Of a DNA stretch of 64,000 nucleotides, positions 24,705 through 33,900 are shown piece after piece. The stretch is from the NCBI GenBank assembly GCA_945865175.1, contig CAMBDA010000005.1, forward strand, positions 34,857-98,856, read 5' to 3'. Every line of letters begins with the position of its first letter. Position 1 is the first letter of the stretch. This DNA comes from an uncultured Prevotellaceae bacterium. GTDB lineage: Bacteria > Bacteroidota > Bacteroidia > Bacteroidales > Bacteroidaceae. The notes below the pieces were generated by a model that was not told the origin of the DNA, searched no databases, and saw nothing but the letters and a program-made list of their open reading frames with translations. The translations under genes were made by a program, and so were the position numbers.

Positions 24705-24790
24705 CGTTCAGCCTAGGCTGGATGGTCCTAGCATATATATTCATGTGCCATTATATATGTCTTCTCCAACCATTCAGCCTAGGCTGAACG
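24705..24790. repeat. Large nested inverted repeat in the HU/winged-helix leader
   Basis: Two 22-bp arms (24705-24726 and 24769-24790) are complementary at 21 of 22 positions. Each arm itself contains the palindrome CAGCCTAGGCTG; the right one extends to TTCAGCCTAGGCTGAA. Between them sits a third inverted repeat, CATATATA (24732-24739) / TATATATG (24752-24759). The centres of the two palindromes are 66 bp apart. It could be an operator array or, as RNA, a long hairpin. Confidence 0.85.
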
Positions 24791-24839
24791 AAGAGGAAGG
24801 TAATGGTTAATAGGAAAGCTAGCTTGACATATCCTGCTG

Positions 24840-24871
24840 CAAAGCTATACTTTTTTTCTCTGACAGCCAAA
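24840..24871 (-). promoter_or_regulatory. Promoter of the HU/winged-helix gene
   Basis: TTTG (24868-24871), 20-bp spacer, TAGCTTTG (24840-24847) on the minus strand. The predicted leader is ~180 nt and contains the whole nested palindrome. Confidence 0.75.
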
Positions 24872-24922
24872 TAATCGGGGGAAAAAGTCCCGTAGGCGGT
24901 ATAAACTGGCTCCTATTCTGGG

Positions 24923-27900
24923 TTATTGGACCATGACATCGTCAACCACGGAGTTTTCAATCACCTGTGGGTCGAAGGCTTTCTTCTCGTCCTTCACATT
25001 GATGTGGCGGAAGGTGAAGTTGCGAAGGCTGTATTTGTCGCTGGTGCCTACGTCGAAGAAATTGCGGCACTCCATATTGATGTGGGAGATGGTGATGTGG
25101 TTGCACTGGCTCAATGGCATGTCGTCACGATTGCCTGGCTGGAAAAACTGTGTCCAGGGACGGACAACGAGAAAACTGCCCGTGGTGCCGGTGATGTTGT
25201 CCGCTGTTACGTATTCGTAGTGCTGGGGCGTGTCGGGGCGCATCTTGAGCCAAAGCACGCGGTCGGCACCGCTTACCTCAATATTGCGCAGCAGGATGTT
25301 GCGGTCGTGCACGCTTTCGCTGCCAAGAGTGAGGCAGCTGTGCACAACACCGTACTTGCAATGCTGGATGAGGATGTTGAAGCAGGGGCCGTTGTCGGGA
25401 TCCGTGTCGGCCCATGTGCCCTTGCCGCCCTTGATGGCCACGGCATCGTCGTTGACCGACATGTAACACCCGTCGATGAGCACATCGTGGCAGGCGTCAA
25501 TATCGATGGCATCGCTGCTGGGAGCCTTCAGCCCCTGGGTGGGAGAAAGGATGTGGCAGCCGAGAAAGCGCACGTGGTCGCAGCGGTAGAGGTGGTTGGT
25601 CCAGAAGGGGCTGTTGGCAAGGGTGACGTCCTGCACGGTCACATTGTGGCAGTCAGACAGGTACACGAGCCGCGGGCGCTGCTCGTCCTTGTTGGTGCAC
25701 TGGGGATTCCACTTGCGCCTGAGCCAGAAAGCCTCCCAATAATGGCGCCCGTTGCCGTCGATGGTGCCCTTTCCGGCAATGGTGAAGCCATTGATGGAAT
25801 CGGCATTGACCAGTGCGGCAAAATAGGGACAGGTCTGGCCCTCGATGCGGGTGGTGAGAATGGGAAAGTGGGCAATGTGCTCGCTGCCCTTGAGTTTGCC
25901 GCCCTCTTCGATGAAAAGATGGGTGCCCTGACGGAAGAAGAGCGCACCGCTGAGGAAAGTGCCTCGGGGAATGACAATCACTCCGCCACCTTCGCTGGCC
26001 GCGCGGTCTATGACTGCCTGCAAGGCGGCTGTCTGCACCAGTGTGCTGTCGGTGCCTACTCCATAGTGGGTGACCACATAACGCTTGCCCAGAGAGGGGA
26101 TTTCCACCTTTTCTGTACGTTGAAACCATGGTGACATGGATGTGCCATCGGGCCACGACTCATTCTTGGAGAAGAGACGGAAGTACTCCACAGCACCGAG
26201 CAGAAAGCATCCGGTGCCGTAGTCCTCAAAGTCGGGGACAGAAGTGAAAGTGACAGGCTGGCCGGCCGAGGGGTCCTTGCCAGTGCCCTGGTTATACCCG
26301 ATGAAGCCGTCTGCATGGACGCAGGAGGCCAGTGCCTTCCATGCCTTGTCCATCGGCTGCTGGAAGGTTTTCGGGGGAAGAATGCCCTGGCGTACGCCCC
26401 ATGCCATGCCGTAGAGGAAAAGCGCCGTGCCTGTCATCTCGGGCCCGCCGTAGGTAGCGGGCGAAACGAGGCTGACGTTCCAGAAGCCATCCTTGCGCTG
26501 GCATTTGAGCAGTGCAAGGCTCATCCTGACGAAGTCGGCCTTGAGGAACGAGTAGTATGGGTCGTCCGGCGGCAGTGTCTCCATTACCCTTACGAGGGCG
26601 GCATACACCCAACCGTTGCCTCGGCTCCAATAGCAGTTCTTGCCGTCCTTCTCCTTGTAGGGCGGCACATAGTCCTTGTCTCTCCACCACAGTCCTTCCT
26701 GCTGGTTGAAGAGTCCGCCGGCCAGCGAGTCGCGACTCCACTGGTAGGCATGTATGGCATAGTCGAGATAACGGCGTTCGCCCGTGAGCCTTGCATACTT
26801 GGCATATACAGGCATGGCCATCTGAATGGCATCAATCCACGTCCAGTAACTATGCTTCCCGGTTGCCATTTGGTGGTCGAGATTCTCCTTCACCTTCGAG
26901 AGGTCCTTTTTCATTCCGCTCTGTATGTGGCGGTCGATATAGGTCTGCTGGCAGCACTGGTTGTCGGCGTCGGTGTCGTGGACACTGCCTCGTGCCGTCC
27001 ACTTGTGATGGTCGGCCCAGCGGTCGGTATAGTCGAGGTAGCGCTGCTGCGGGTCGATGTCGTAGAGTGCCATCAGTCCCTCGTAGTATACGGCTCTTGT
27101 CCAGAGGTTGCTGGTGCGGACCTTCTTGACAAAGGTGTCAAGGGTGGGGTCGGCATATTTCTGCATGAAATAGTCGTTGGTGCGGTGCACTACGTTAAGG
27201 ATTTCCTCTTGTTTCCTCTCTTGTGCTGTCATCTGTTTGAGGGCGAGCAGTCTGATTCTCCCGTTGAGCCCCGATGCCACGGGTTTCCAGTCTGCATACG
27301 AGTTTTCCTTATAATTGAGACCCACTACGTTAATCTCCTTCATCCTGCGCCATTTCACACCCCTGCGGTCAAGGTCGGCAATGCGGTTGGCAGGAAGATT
27401 GGTGACTTCGATGCGCAGGGTGTTCTTGCCTTTGCGTAGGGTTTCCTTGCAGTCGAGGACAAAAGGCACGGCCCAGGCGCAGCCCAGATAGGTGCCATTG
27501 ACATAGACCCGTGCACTCTCGCGTACATCGCCAAGGTCTATCGCCCAATTGCGGGCTGCGTCGGCACTGGACAGTTGGAAGGTGGTCTCGTATATGCCGG
27601 TACCCATGGTGATGGCCGTGGCGGGGCTGAGATTTTCCCATGTGTGCAGACTGTCGAGGATGAAGGTGGCTCCCACCTTGGGCGCTTCTTCGGTGAACGA
27701 CAGCCTCCAGCGGTTGGCTGTGAGGTCGATGGCATCGTCGGTGAGCAGGCTCTCTGTCTCGCCTTCAAAAGCGGACTGACGGCAAAGGAGAATCCTGCTT
27801 TCGCCGCTGCGAAGGTGCAGTGCCAGCCCCTCGGCATTGATGCTGGCCTGACAGGTATGTCCGTTCATGGGGTTGTACCATAAGGCGTGTGGTGCGGGAA

Positions 27901-29770
27901 CAGCCAGCGGTACGCGGCAGCTGACATCATGATTGGTGAGGTTGGCAATGAAATAATGGTGTCCCCCGCTGTTGCTCCTGCGGATGATTTTCAGACCGTG
28001 GAGCCGCTTCATGGCTTCGGACTTGGCTGCCTGTTCCATGGCTTTGGTGTCGCCATCGGTGATTACCTTGGCCCCCTGCTGGCGCAGACGTTCTATGTGG
28101 CTGGACACATTGGGGGGGAGGGTGGCACCCTTTGGGATGATCAGCCCCTTGTAGCGTGTGCCGGCTGTGGTCTGCAACATGCCGTCGGTGAAGGTTGTCC
28201 CCAAGAGATAACGGTCGCTGATATAGTCGCAGTCGAAGCCTGCCTCGTCGATGTCGAGGATGGTGCGGATGAAGCCGGGGGCTTTGCTGGCCATCGAATG
28301 AATGTCGAACTGCATCAGCCATTCCTTGGTGCGTGTGCGCCACATGTCCCGCACGGGCAGATACACCAGAAAATCATTGTCGGGCTGTCCCCATTGCAGG
28401 AAGGTCTGGCATCGGGTGATGTAGGCCATCAGCGAAGGTGCGTCGCGCCAGATGCTGTTGTAGGGGCTCATGTCTACCGATGCATAGAATCTTCGTCCCG
28501 GCCATTCTTCGCCTTTGGGCGCATAGGTGGTGCCGTGGAAGAACATGCGGTTGACACCGGCGCAGAACATCAGGTCGAGGTCGGGCTTCATCTGGCTGAG
28601 TGAGGTGCGGAAGTGTTCCGTAAGCCAGGTGAAAGTCTCGCTCGATGTGTATTTTTTACCTGTGAGGTGTGCTGCCGAAGAGGCATATTTCAGCATGCTC
28701 AGGTCGCTGTCGTTGGGGCGGGTGAAGCCCTCATCTTTGCGCAGGCCGATAATGCCGAAGTCGGAAAGTCCCCATCCCTCAATCTCCGGGATATCCACGG
28801 CAGCATAGCAGTCAATGAGATTGGCCGGAGAACCATGGGCCTGATTGCGGGTGATGGCCCCGTGCCGATGTGCCCAGGCTGTCCACTGGTTGGTGAAATT
28901 GGCCAGCAGCATATCGGACAATGTCTCGCGGTAGTCGCTCACCACTTGTGCGTCGCCGTCTACAAACTGCTCCAGTTTGTCCTCCAGCCGATAGCCCCGG
29001 CGACGGGCAAACTCATCGAGGAGGGTAGGGGTCCAGTTGGCACCGTACACCTCGTAGCTGTCGTTGAAGAACGTGTGCGGGAAGGGCGTGCCGCTCTCTG
29101 TGAATGCCTGCTCGATGTGCTGCAGGTAGTGCGCTACGGCAGTGGAGTCGAAATGGTCTACCACATAGCCTTCTCCTCCCGGAGCCGCCCGTTTCACCAG
29201 CTGGCGAGTGCGGCTTTCGTACAGTGCAATCAGCCGCTGCATGCCGCCCGTCTTGGGATAGGATTTCACTGTTTTCAGTCTGGCCCACTTTTTTTCTTTT
29301 TCGGGTAGGCGGAAGGTGACATCCTCTGGCTTCAGACCGGCCCCGACAAGGGTGTCCACCACAAATGCCTTGCAGGCGGCCTCTTCGATGGGAACCCACG
29401 GGCCGCCGAAGGGCCAGCCCGTGCAGGTGGACATGTCGGTCTCGATGTCGAGCCGGACACCTTCCTTCTCCACATGGTGCAGCATCTCCATCCATTGGGG
29501 CGACAGGTAGCCGATTTCGTTGGCTTCGTTGCCTTGAACGCCATAGATAGGCGTAATCTCTACGGCCCCCGCTCCTGCCTTGGCGTATTCTTCCAGACAC
29601 CAGCTGAGGTTTTTCTTGTCGACAGCCGAGCCAAGCCACCACCAGCGTAGCCCTGGCTTTGCCTCACGTGTGGGCTGGGGGAGAAAACTGTTCTGAGCCG
29701 CCAAGGGAGACATTACTGCCAGCCCCAACAGCAGGGAAGCAGTCCACGTTTTGAATCTCATTTTTCTCAT
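24923..29770 (-). CDS. Three-enzyme pectinase: GH106 rhamnosidase - GH105 - GH28
   Basis: 1,615 residues in one uninterrupted frame. A signal peptide (LLLGLAVMSPLAAQ) is followed at ~30-840 by a GH106-type alpha-L-rhamnosidase (GLRWWWLGSAVDK, YGVQGNE, DMSTCTGWPFGGPWV; a beta-sandwich ends it near RGVKWRRMKEINV). At ~850-1205 lies a GH105 unsaturated rhamnogalacturonyl hydrolase (WTWIDAIQMAMPVYAKYA, YWSRGNGWVYAALVRVME, GPEMTGTALFLYGMAWG). At ~1215-1615 lies a GH28 polygalacturonase/rhamnogalacturonase (SSDAIDIDACHDV, SVNDDAVAIKGG, LTLGSESV, VLWLKMRPD). No second signal peptide occurs at either junction. All three activities act on rhamnogalacturonan/pectin fragments. It follows the second chromate-transporter gene by 7 bp. 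ATG 29761 is an alternative start. Confidence 0.9.
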   Translation of the reverse strand: MRKMRFKTWTASLLLGLAVMSPLAAQNSFLPQPTREAKPGLRWWWLGSAVDKKNLSWCLEEYAKAGAGAVEITPIYGVQGNEANEIGYLSPQWMEMLHHVEKEGVRLDIETDMSTCTGWPFGGPWVPIEEAACKAFVVDTLVGAGLKPEDVTFRLPEKEKKWARLKTVKSYPKTGGMQRLIALYESRTRQLVKRAAPGGEGYVVDHFDSTAVAHYLQHIEQAFTESGTPFPHTFFNDSYEVYGANWTPTLLDEFARRRGYRLEDKLEQFVDGDAQVVSDYRETLSDMLLANFTNQWTAWAHRHGAITRNQAHGSPANLIDCYAAVDIPEIEGWGLSDFGIIGLRKDEGFTRPNDSDLSMLKYASSAAHLTGKKYTSSETFTWLTEHFRTSLSQMKPDLDLMFCAGVNRMFFHGTTYAPKGEEWPGRRFYASVDMSPYNSIWRDAPSLMAYITRCQTFLQWGQPDNDFLVYLPVRDMWRTRTKEWLMQFDIHSMASKAPGFIRTILDIDEAGFDCDYISDRYLLGTTFTDGMLQTTAGTRYKGLIIPKGATLPPNVSSHIERLRQQGAKVITDGDTKAMEQAAKSEAMKRLHGLKIIRRSNSGGHHYFIANLTNHDVSCRVPLAVPAPHALWYNPMNGHTCQASINAEGLALHLRSGESRILLCRQSAFEGETESLLTDDAIDLTANRWRLSFTEEAPKVGATFILDSLHTWENLSPATAITMGTGIYETTFQLSSADAARNWAIDLGDVRESARVYVNGTYLGCAWAVPFVLDCKETLRKGKNTLRIEVTNLPANRIADLDRRGVKWRRMKEINVVGLNYKENSYADWKPVASGLNGRIRLLALKQMTAQERKQEEILNVVHRTNDYFMQKYADPTLDTFVKKVRTSNLWTRAVYYEGLMALYDIDPQQRYLDYTDRWADHHKWTARGSVHDTDADNQCCQQTYIDRHIQSGMKKDLSKVKENLDHQMATGKHSYWTWIDAIQMAMPVYAKYARLTGERRYLDYAIHAYQWSRDSLAGGLFNQQEGLWWRDKDYVPPYKEKDGKNCYWSRGNGWVYAALVRVMETLPPDDPYYSFLKADFVRMSLALLKCQRKDGFWNVSLVSPATYGGPEMTGTALFLYGMAWGVRQGILPPKTFQQPMDKAWKALASCVHADGFIGYNQGTGKDPSAGQPVTFTSVPDFEDYGTGCFLLGAVEYFRLFSKNESWPDGTSMSPWFQRTEKVEIPSLGKRYVVTHYGVGTDSTLVQTAALQAVIDRAASEGGGVIVIPRGTFLSGALFFRQGTHLFIEEGGKLKGSEHIAHFPILTTRIEGQTCPYFAALVNADSINGFTIAGKGTIDGNGRHYWEAFWLRRKWNPQCTNKDEQRPRLVYLSDCHNVTVQDVTLANSPFWTNHLYRCDHVRFLGCHILSPTQGLKAPSSDAIDIDACHDVLIDGCYMSVNDDAVAIKGGKGTWADTDPDNGPCFNILIQHCKYGVVHSCLTLGSESVHDRNILLRNIEVSGADRVLWLKMRPDTPQHYEYVTADNITGTTGSFLVVRPWTQFFQPGNRDDMPLSQCNHITISHINMECRNFFDVGTSDKYSLRNFTFRHINVKDEKKAFDPQVIENSVVDDVMVQ

Positions 29771-29777
29771 AGACTAA

Positions 29778-30356
29778 CTAGAAAAGAATGATTCCGGCCA
29801 GACCACACATCAGGAGCAGATGGATGGGGTTCATCCTGTACACCTGCTGGCCGATGAAGGCAAAGGCGAAGAGCCCCACACTGATCCAGAACTGCCATGG
29901 GTTGGCCTGGGGTGTGCTGAAATTCTCCTCATTCATGAGCAGGAGGGAGGCCGCTGCCAGCAGGCCGACGACTGCAGGCCGAAGCCCCATCAGTGCGTGG
30001 CCAATGGAGGCACTGTCCTTGTATTTCATGAAAAACTTGCTGATGGCCAGCATGAGGATGAAACTGGGAAGAACCACCGCAAAGGTGGCGATGAAGCTGC
30101 CCAGAATGCCCCAGTAGGGCGAAAAGCCCGCGTTGACCACGCTGCTGTAGCCCACATAGGTGGCGCTATTGATGCCGATGGGGCCTGGTGTGCTCTGGCT
30201 TACGGCCACTATGTCGGTAAACTGGCCTGTGGTGAGCCACCCATAGCGGCTTACCACTTCGCCTTGTATCATGGAAATCATGGCATAGCCGCCACCGAAA
30301 CCAAACATGCCTATCTTGAGGAATGTCCAGAAGAGACGCATATATAAGAGTATCAT
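29778..30356 (-). CDS. Chromate transporter, half-size CHR protein (second of a pair)
   Basis: 192 residues, one CHR domain with about six membrane helices. The family motifs FGFGGGYAMISMI at ~18-30 and VSQSTPGPIGINSATYVGY at ~52-70 are clear. Half-size CHR proteins work as pairs of opposite membrane orientation and carry chromate or a similar oxyanion out of the cell. ATG 30341 (MRLFW) is an alternative start. It follows the first half by 6 bp. Confidence 0.88.
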   Translation of the reverse strand: MILLYMRLFWTFLKIGMFGFGGGYAMISMIQGEVVSRYGWLTTGQFTDIVAVSQSTPGPIGINSATYVGYSSVVNAGFSPYWGILGSFIATFAVVLPSFILMLAISKFFMKYKDSASIGHALMGLRPAVVGLLAAASLLLMNEENFSTPQANPWQFWISVGLFAFAFIGQQVYRMNPIHLLLMCGLAGIILF

Positions 30357-30362
30357 CTTTCT

Positions 30363-30896
30363 CTATTCTCCTTCTTTGGTAAACTGGCCATAGGCATATC
30401 CGCCCAGGCCTGCAATCAGAATCACGAAGATGGGGTTGAAGCCCAGAAGCCAAATGGCCAGCGCTGCGCTGATGGGTATCCACACATTGGTGCGGGTGAT
30501 GTGGGCACCCTTGCCAATCTTGAACACGGGAGCGGCTATCAGTGCCACCACAGCCGGACGGATGCCACGGAAAACCTTGTCCACCAGAGGGTATTCCCTG
30601 AAATGCTGGAAGAAAAGTGCAATGAGCAGGATAATTACAAAAGAAGGTAGGCAGGAGCCCAGCGCACTCATGAATGCGCCTTTCTCCTTGCCTACCTTGT
30701 ATCCGATGAAAATGCTGATGTTCACTGCGAAGATTCCCGGACAACTCTGCGCGATGGCGATGAGGTCGAGAAGCGACTCCCGGCTAATCCACTGTTTCTC
30801 ATCCACCACTTTCTGCTCGATGAGGGGAATCATGGCGTATCCGCCTCCGAAGGTGAACAGGCCGATGTGGAAGAAAGTCTTGAACAGTTCCCACAT
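30363..30896 (-). CDS. Chromate transporter, half-size CHR protein (first of a pair)
   Basis: 177 residues, the partner of the downstream half. Motifs FTFGGGYAMIPLIEQKVV and AIAQSCPGIFAVNISIFIGYKVG match the CHR family. It begins 6 bp after the purL stop, so it is probably co-transcribed with purL and has no promoter that I can see. Confidence 0.88.
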   Translation of the reverse strand: MWELFKTFFHIGLFTFGGGYAMIPLIEQKVVDEKQWISRESLLDLIAIAQSCPGIFAVNISIFIGYKVGKEKGAFMSALGSCLPSFVIILLIALFFQHFREYPLVDKVFRGIRPAVVALIAAPVFKIGKGAHITRTNVWIPISAALAIWLLGFNPIFVILIAGLGGYAYGQFTKEGE

Positions 30897-30902
30897 AGCT
30901 TG

Positions 30903-33900
30903 CTATCCCTTGTGTGCCTTCACCCATTCACGGGCGTTCACGAATGCCTCTATCCAGGGTGTCACCTGGTCCTGCTCCTTGCGGTCGGCAGGATAGAAGC
31001 CGCACTGCCATGGATAGAAGGCACGTTCGAGATGGGGCATCATGGCCAGATGCCTGCCGTCGGCGCTGCATATGCCTGCTGTAGCAAAGTCACTGCCGTT
31101 GGGATTGGCTGGATAGCCCTCATAGGCATAGCGGAGCACGATATTGTAGTCATCGGCCTTTCCTGGAAGATGGAACTTGCCTTCGCCATGAGCCACCCAG
31201 ATGCCCAGACGGCTTCCGGAGAGGCTCTTCATGAGCACGCTGCTGTTGGGCTGTACATCGAGCGCAACGAAGTTGGACTCAAACTTGTGAGAATCGTTGT
31301 GGAGCATGGCCGGCTTCTCGGTACCGCCTTCCGTGATGCGACCCACCAGACCCAGCTCTACCATCAGCTGGCATCCGTTGCACACACCCAGCGAGAGGGT
31401 GTCGGGACGGCTGTAGAAACGGTCGAGTGCTTCCTTGGCCTTGGGGTTGTAGAGGAAGGCACCGGCCCATCCCTTGGCACTGCCCAGAACGTCGCTGTTG
31501 GAGAAACCACCGCAGAAGACGATGAAGTTCACCTCGTCCAGTGTCTCGCGTCCGCTGATAAGGTCGGTCATCATCACGTCCTTCACATCGAATCCGGCCA
31601 GATAGAGCATGTAGGCCATTTCTCGTTCGCCATTGGTGCCCTTCTCGCGGATGATGGCTGCGCGCACTCCGCTTGCCTGGCGGCGTTCCGGATGGATGTC
31701 GTATTGGCTCAGTTTGCCACTGAATCCTTGGGGCATCTGCCAGCTGAGGGGCTGCTGGCGGTAGTTCTCGAAGCGCTCCTTGGCCTTGCCGTTCATGCTT
31801 TGGCGGCGGTCGAGCAGATAGCTGCTGCTATACCATACGTCGCGCAGGTAGTCGATTCCCAACTGGTACTGCAGGCCGTCCTTTTCGATGAGAAGATGGC
31901 GTTCCTCGCAGGGCTTTCCGATGTTCACATATCCTACACCGGCCTGTTCGAGAATGGTCTTCACAGCATGACGGTTCTTGTCGGCCACCTGGATGACAAC
32001 ACCAGGATTCTCGGCAAAGAGAATCTTTATCAGGTCGTCGCCCTTCATCTTGTCGAGCTTGATTTCCAGACCGCCTTCTGTGTTGGCAAAGTTCATTTCG
32101 AGGAGCGTGGTGACAAGGCCGCCAGCGCTGATATCGTGTCCGGCCAGGATGAGGCCTTCGTTCACCAGCTGCTGTACGGCATTGAAGGCATCACGGAAAT
32201 ATTCGGCATCCTTGACAGTGGGTACGTCGTCACCCACGCGGTTCATGCTCTGGGCAAAGGCCGAGCCGCCGAGCCGCAGGTTGTCGAAACTGAAATCAAT
32301 ATGATAGAGGGTGGAAGGCACGTGCTGGACGACAGGACCCACCACTTTCTTGATGTCGCTCACCTGGGCACCGCTGCTCACAATCACCGTACCCGGAGAG
32401 ATTACCTTGTCGCCATTGGGATATTTTTGCGTCATGCTCAAGGAGTCTTTTCCTGTGGGCACATTGATTTGCAGCTGGCAGCAGAAGTCGCTCAGGGCCT
32501 CCACGGCTGCATACAGACGTGCATCCTCGCCTTCCTGGGCACGGCATGGCCACATCCAGTTGGCAGACAGGCTCACACTGTCGAGCCCTTCCTCAAGGGG
32601 TGCCCATACGATGTTGGTGAGCGATTCGGCTACGCTCAGTACAGATCCTGCTGCAGGATTGGCCAGGGCTGCCTGTGGGGCATGTCCCAGTGCCGTGGCA
32701 ATACCTTTCACTCCTCTGTAGTCGAGCGCCACCACGCCACAGTCGCTCAGCGGCAACTGCAGCTCACCCTGGCATTGCTGGCGGGCCACCTTGCCTGTGA
32801 CCGAACGGTCCACCTTGTTGGTGAGCCAGTCCTTGCAGGCTACGGCCTCCAGCTGGAGCACGCGTGCAACTTTCTCGCTCAGGTTGTTCTGGTCGTACTC
32901 CACATTGGCATAGTGGCGTTCCACGGTGTTGTCGCGCATCACGGTCTTGGGGCTGTGGCCGAACATCTGGCTCACGGCCAGGTCGAAGGGACGCACGCCG
33001 TCGGCCTGTTCAAAGGCAAAGCGGGCATCTCCTGTGGTTTCGCCCACTACATACAAGGGTGCTCTTTCGCGCTGGGCTATCTGGCGAACATGGTCGATGT
33101 GTTTCTCGTCGATGAGCAATCCCATGCGTTCCTGGCTTTCGTTGGCGATAATCTCCTTGGCCGAAAGGGTGTGGTCTCCGATGGGAAGCTTGCTCATGTC
33201 GATGAGGCCGCCACACTCTTCCACCAGCTCGCTCAGGCAGTTGACATGTCCGGCACTGCCATGGTCGTGGATGCTCACCACAGGATTCACATCCTCCTCG
33301 CAGAGGGCACGCACCAGGTTGTTGGCACGCTTCTGCATCTCGGGGTTGGCACGCTGCACGGCATTCAGTTCAATGCCGCTGCTATACTTGCCGGTCTCTA
33401 CGCTGGACACACTGCCACCGCCCAGGCCGATGCGGTAGTTGTCGCCACCCACCACTACAATCTTGTTGCCCTTCTGGGGCACGCCTTTCAGACAGTCGCG
33501 CTTGGTGCCGTAGCCCACACCGCCGGCCAGCATAATCACCTTGTCGTAGGCATAGGGCTGTCCGCCCTGTTCCTGATGTTCGAAGGTCAGCACGGAACCA
33601 CAGATGAGGGGCTGGCCGAACTTGTTGCCGAAGTCCGATGCACCATTGCTGGCCTTGATGAGAATCTGCTCGGGGGTCTGATAGAGCCATTTCCTTACGG
33701 GAAGCACCTGTTCCCACTCGCGTTCTTCGTCGGTGCGGGGATAGCTGGTCATGTATACGGCTGTGCCGGCAATGGGCCATGACCCTACACCGCCGCCCAT
33801 ACGGTCGCGGATTTCACCGCCTGTGCCCGTACTGGCTCCATTGAAGGGCTCTACGGTGGTGGGGAAATTGTGGGTCTCGGCCTTGAGGCTGATGACGCTG

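Noticed and set aside
30867..33782. A 971-codon open frame on the plus strand
   Set aside because: It is antisense to purL, whose protein matches its family along the whole length. The antisense frame is a by-product of codon bias and has no domain.
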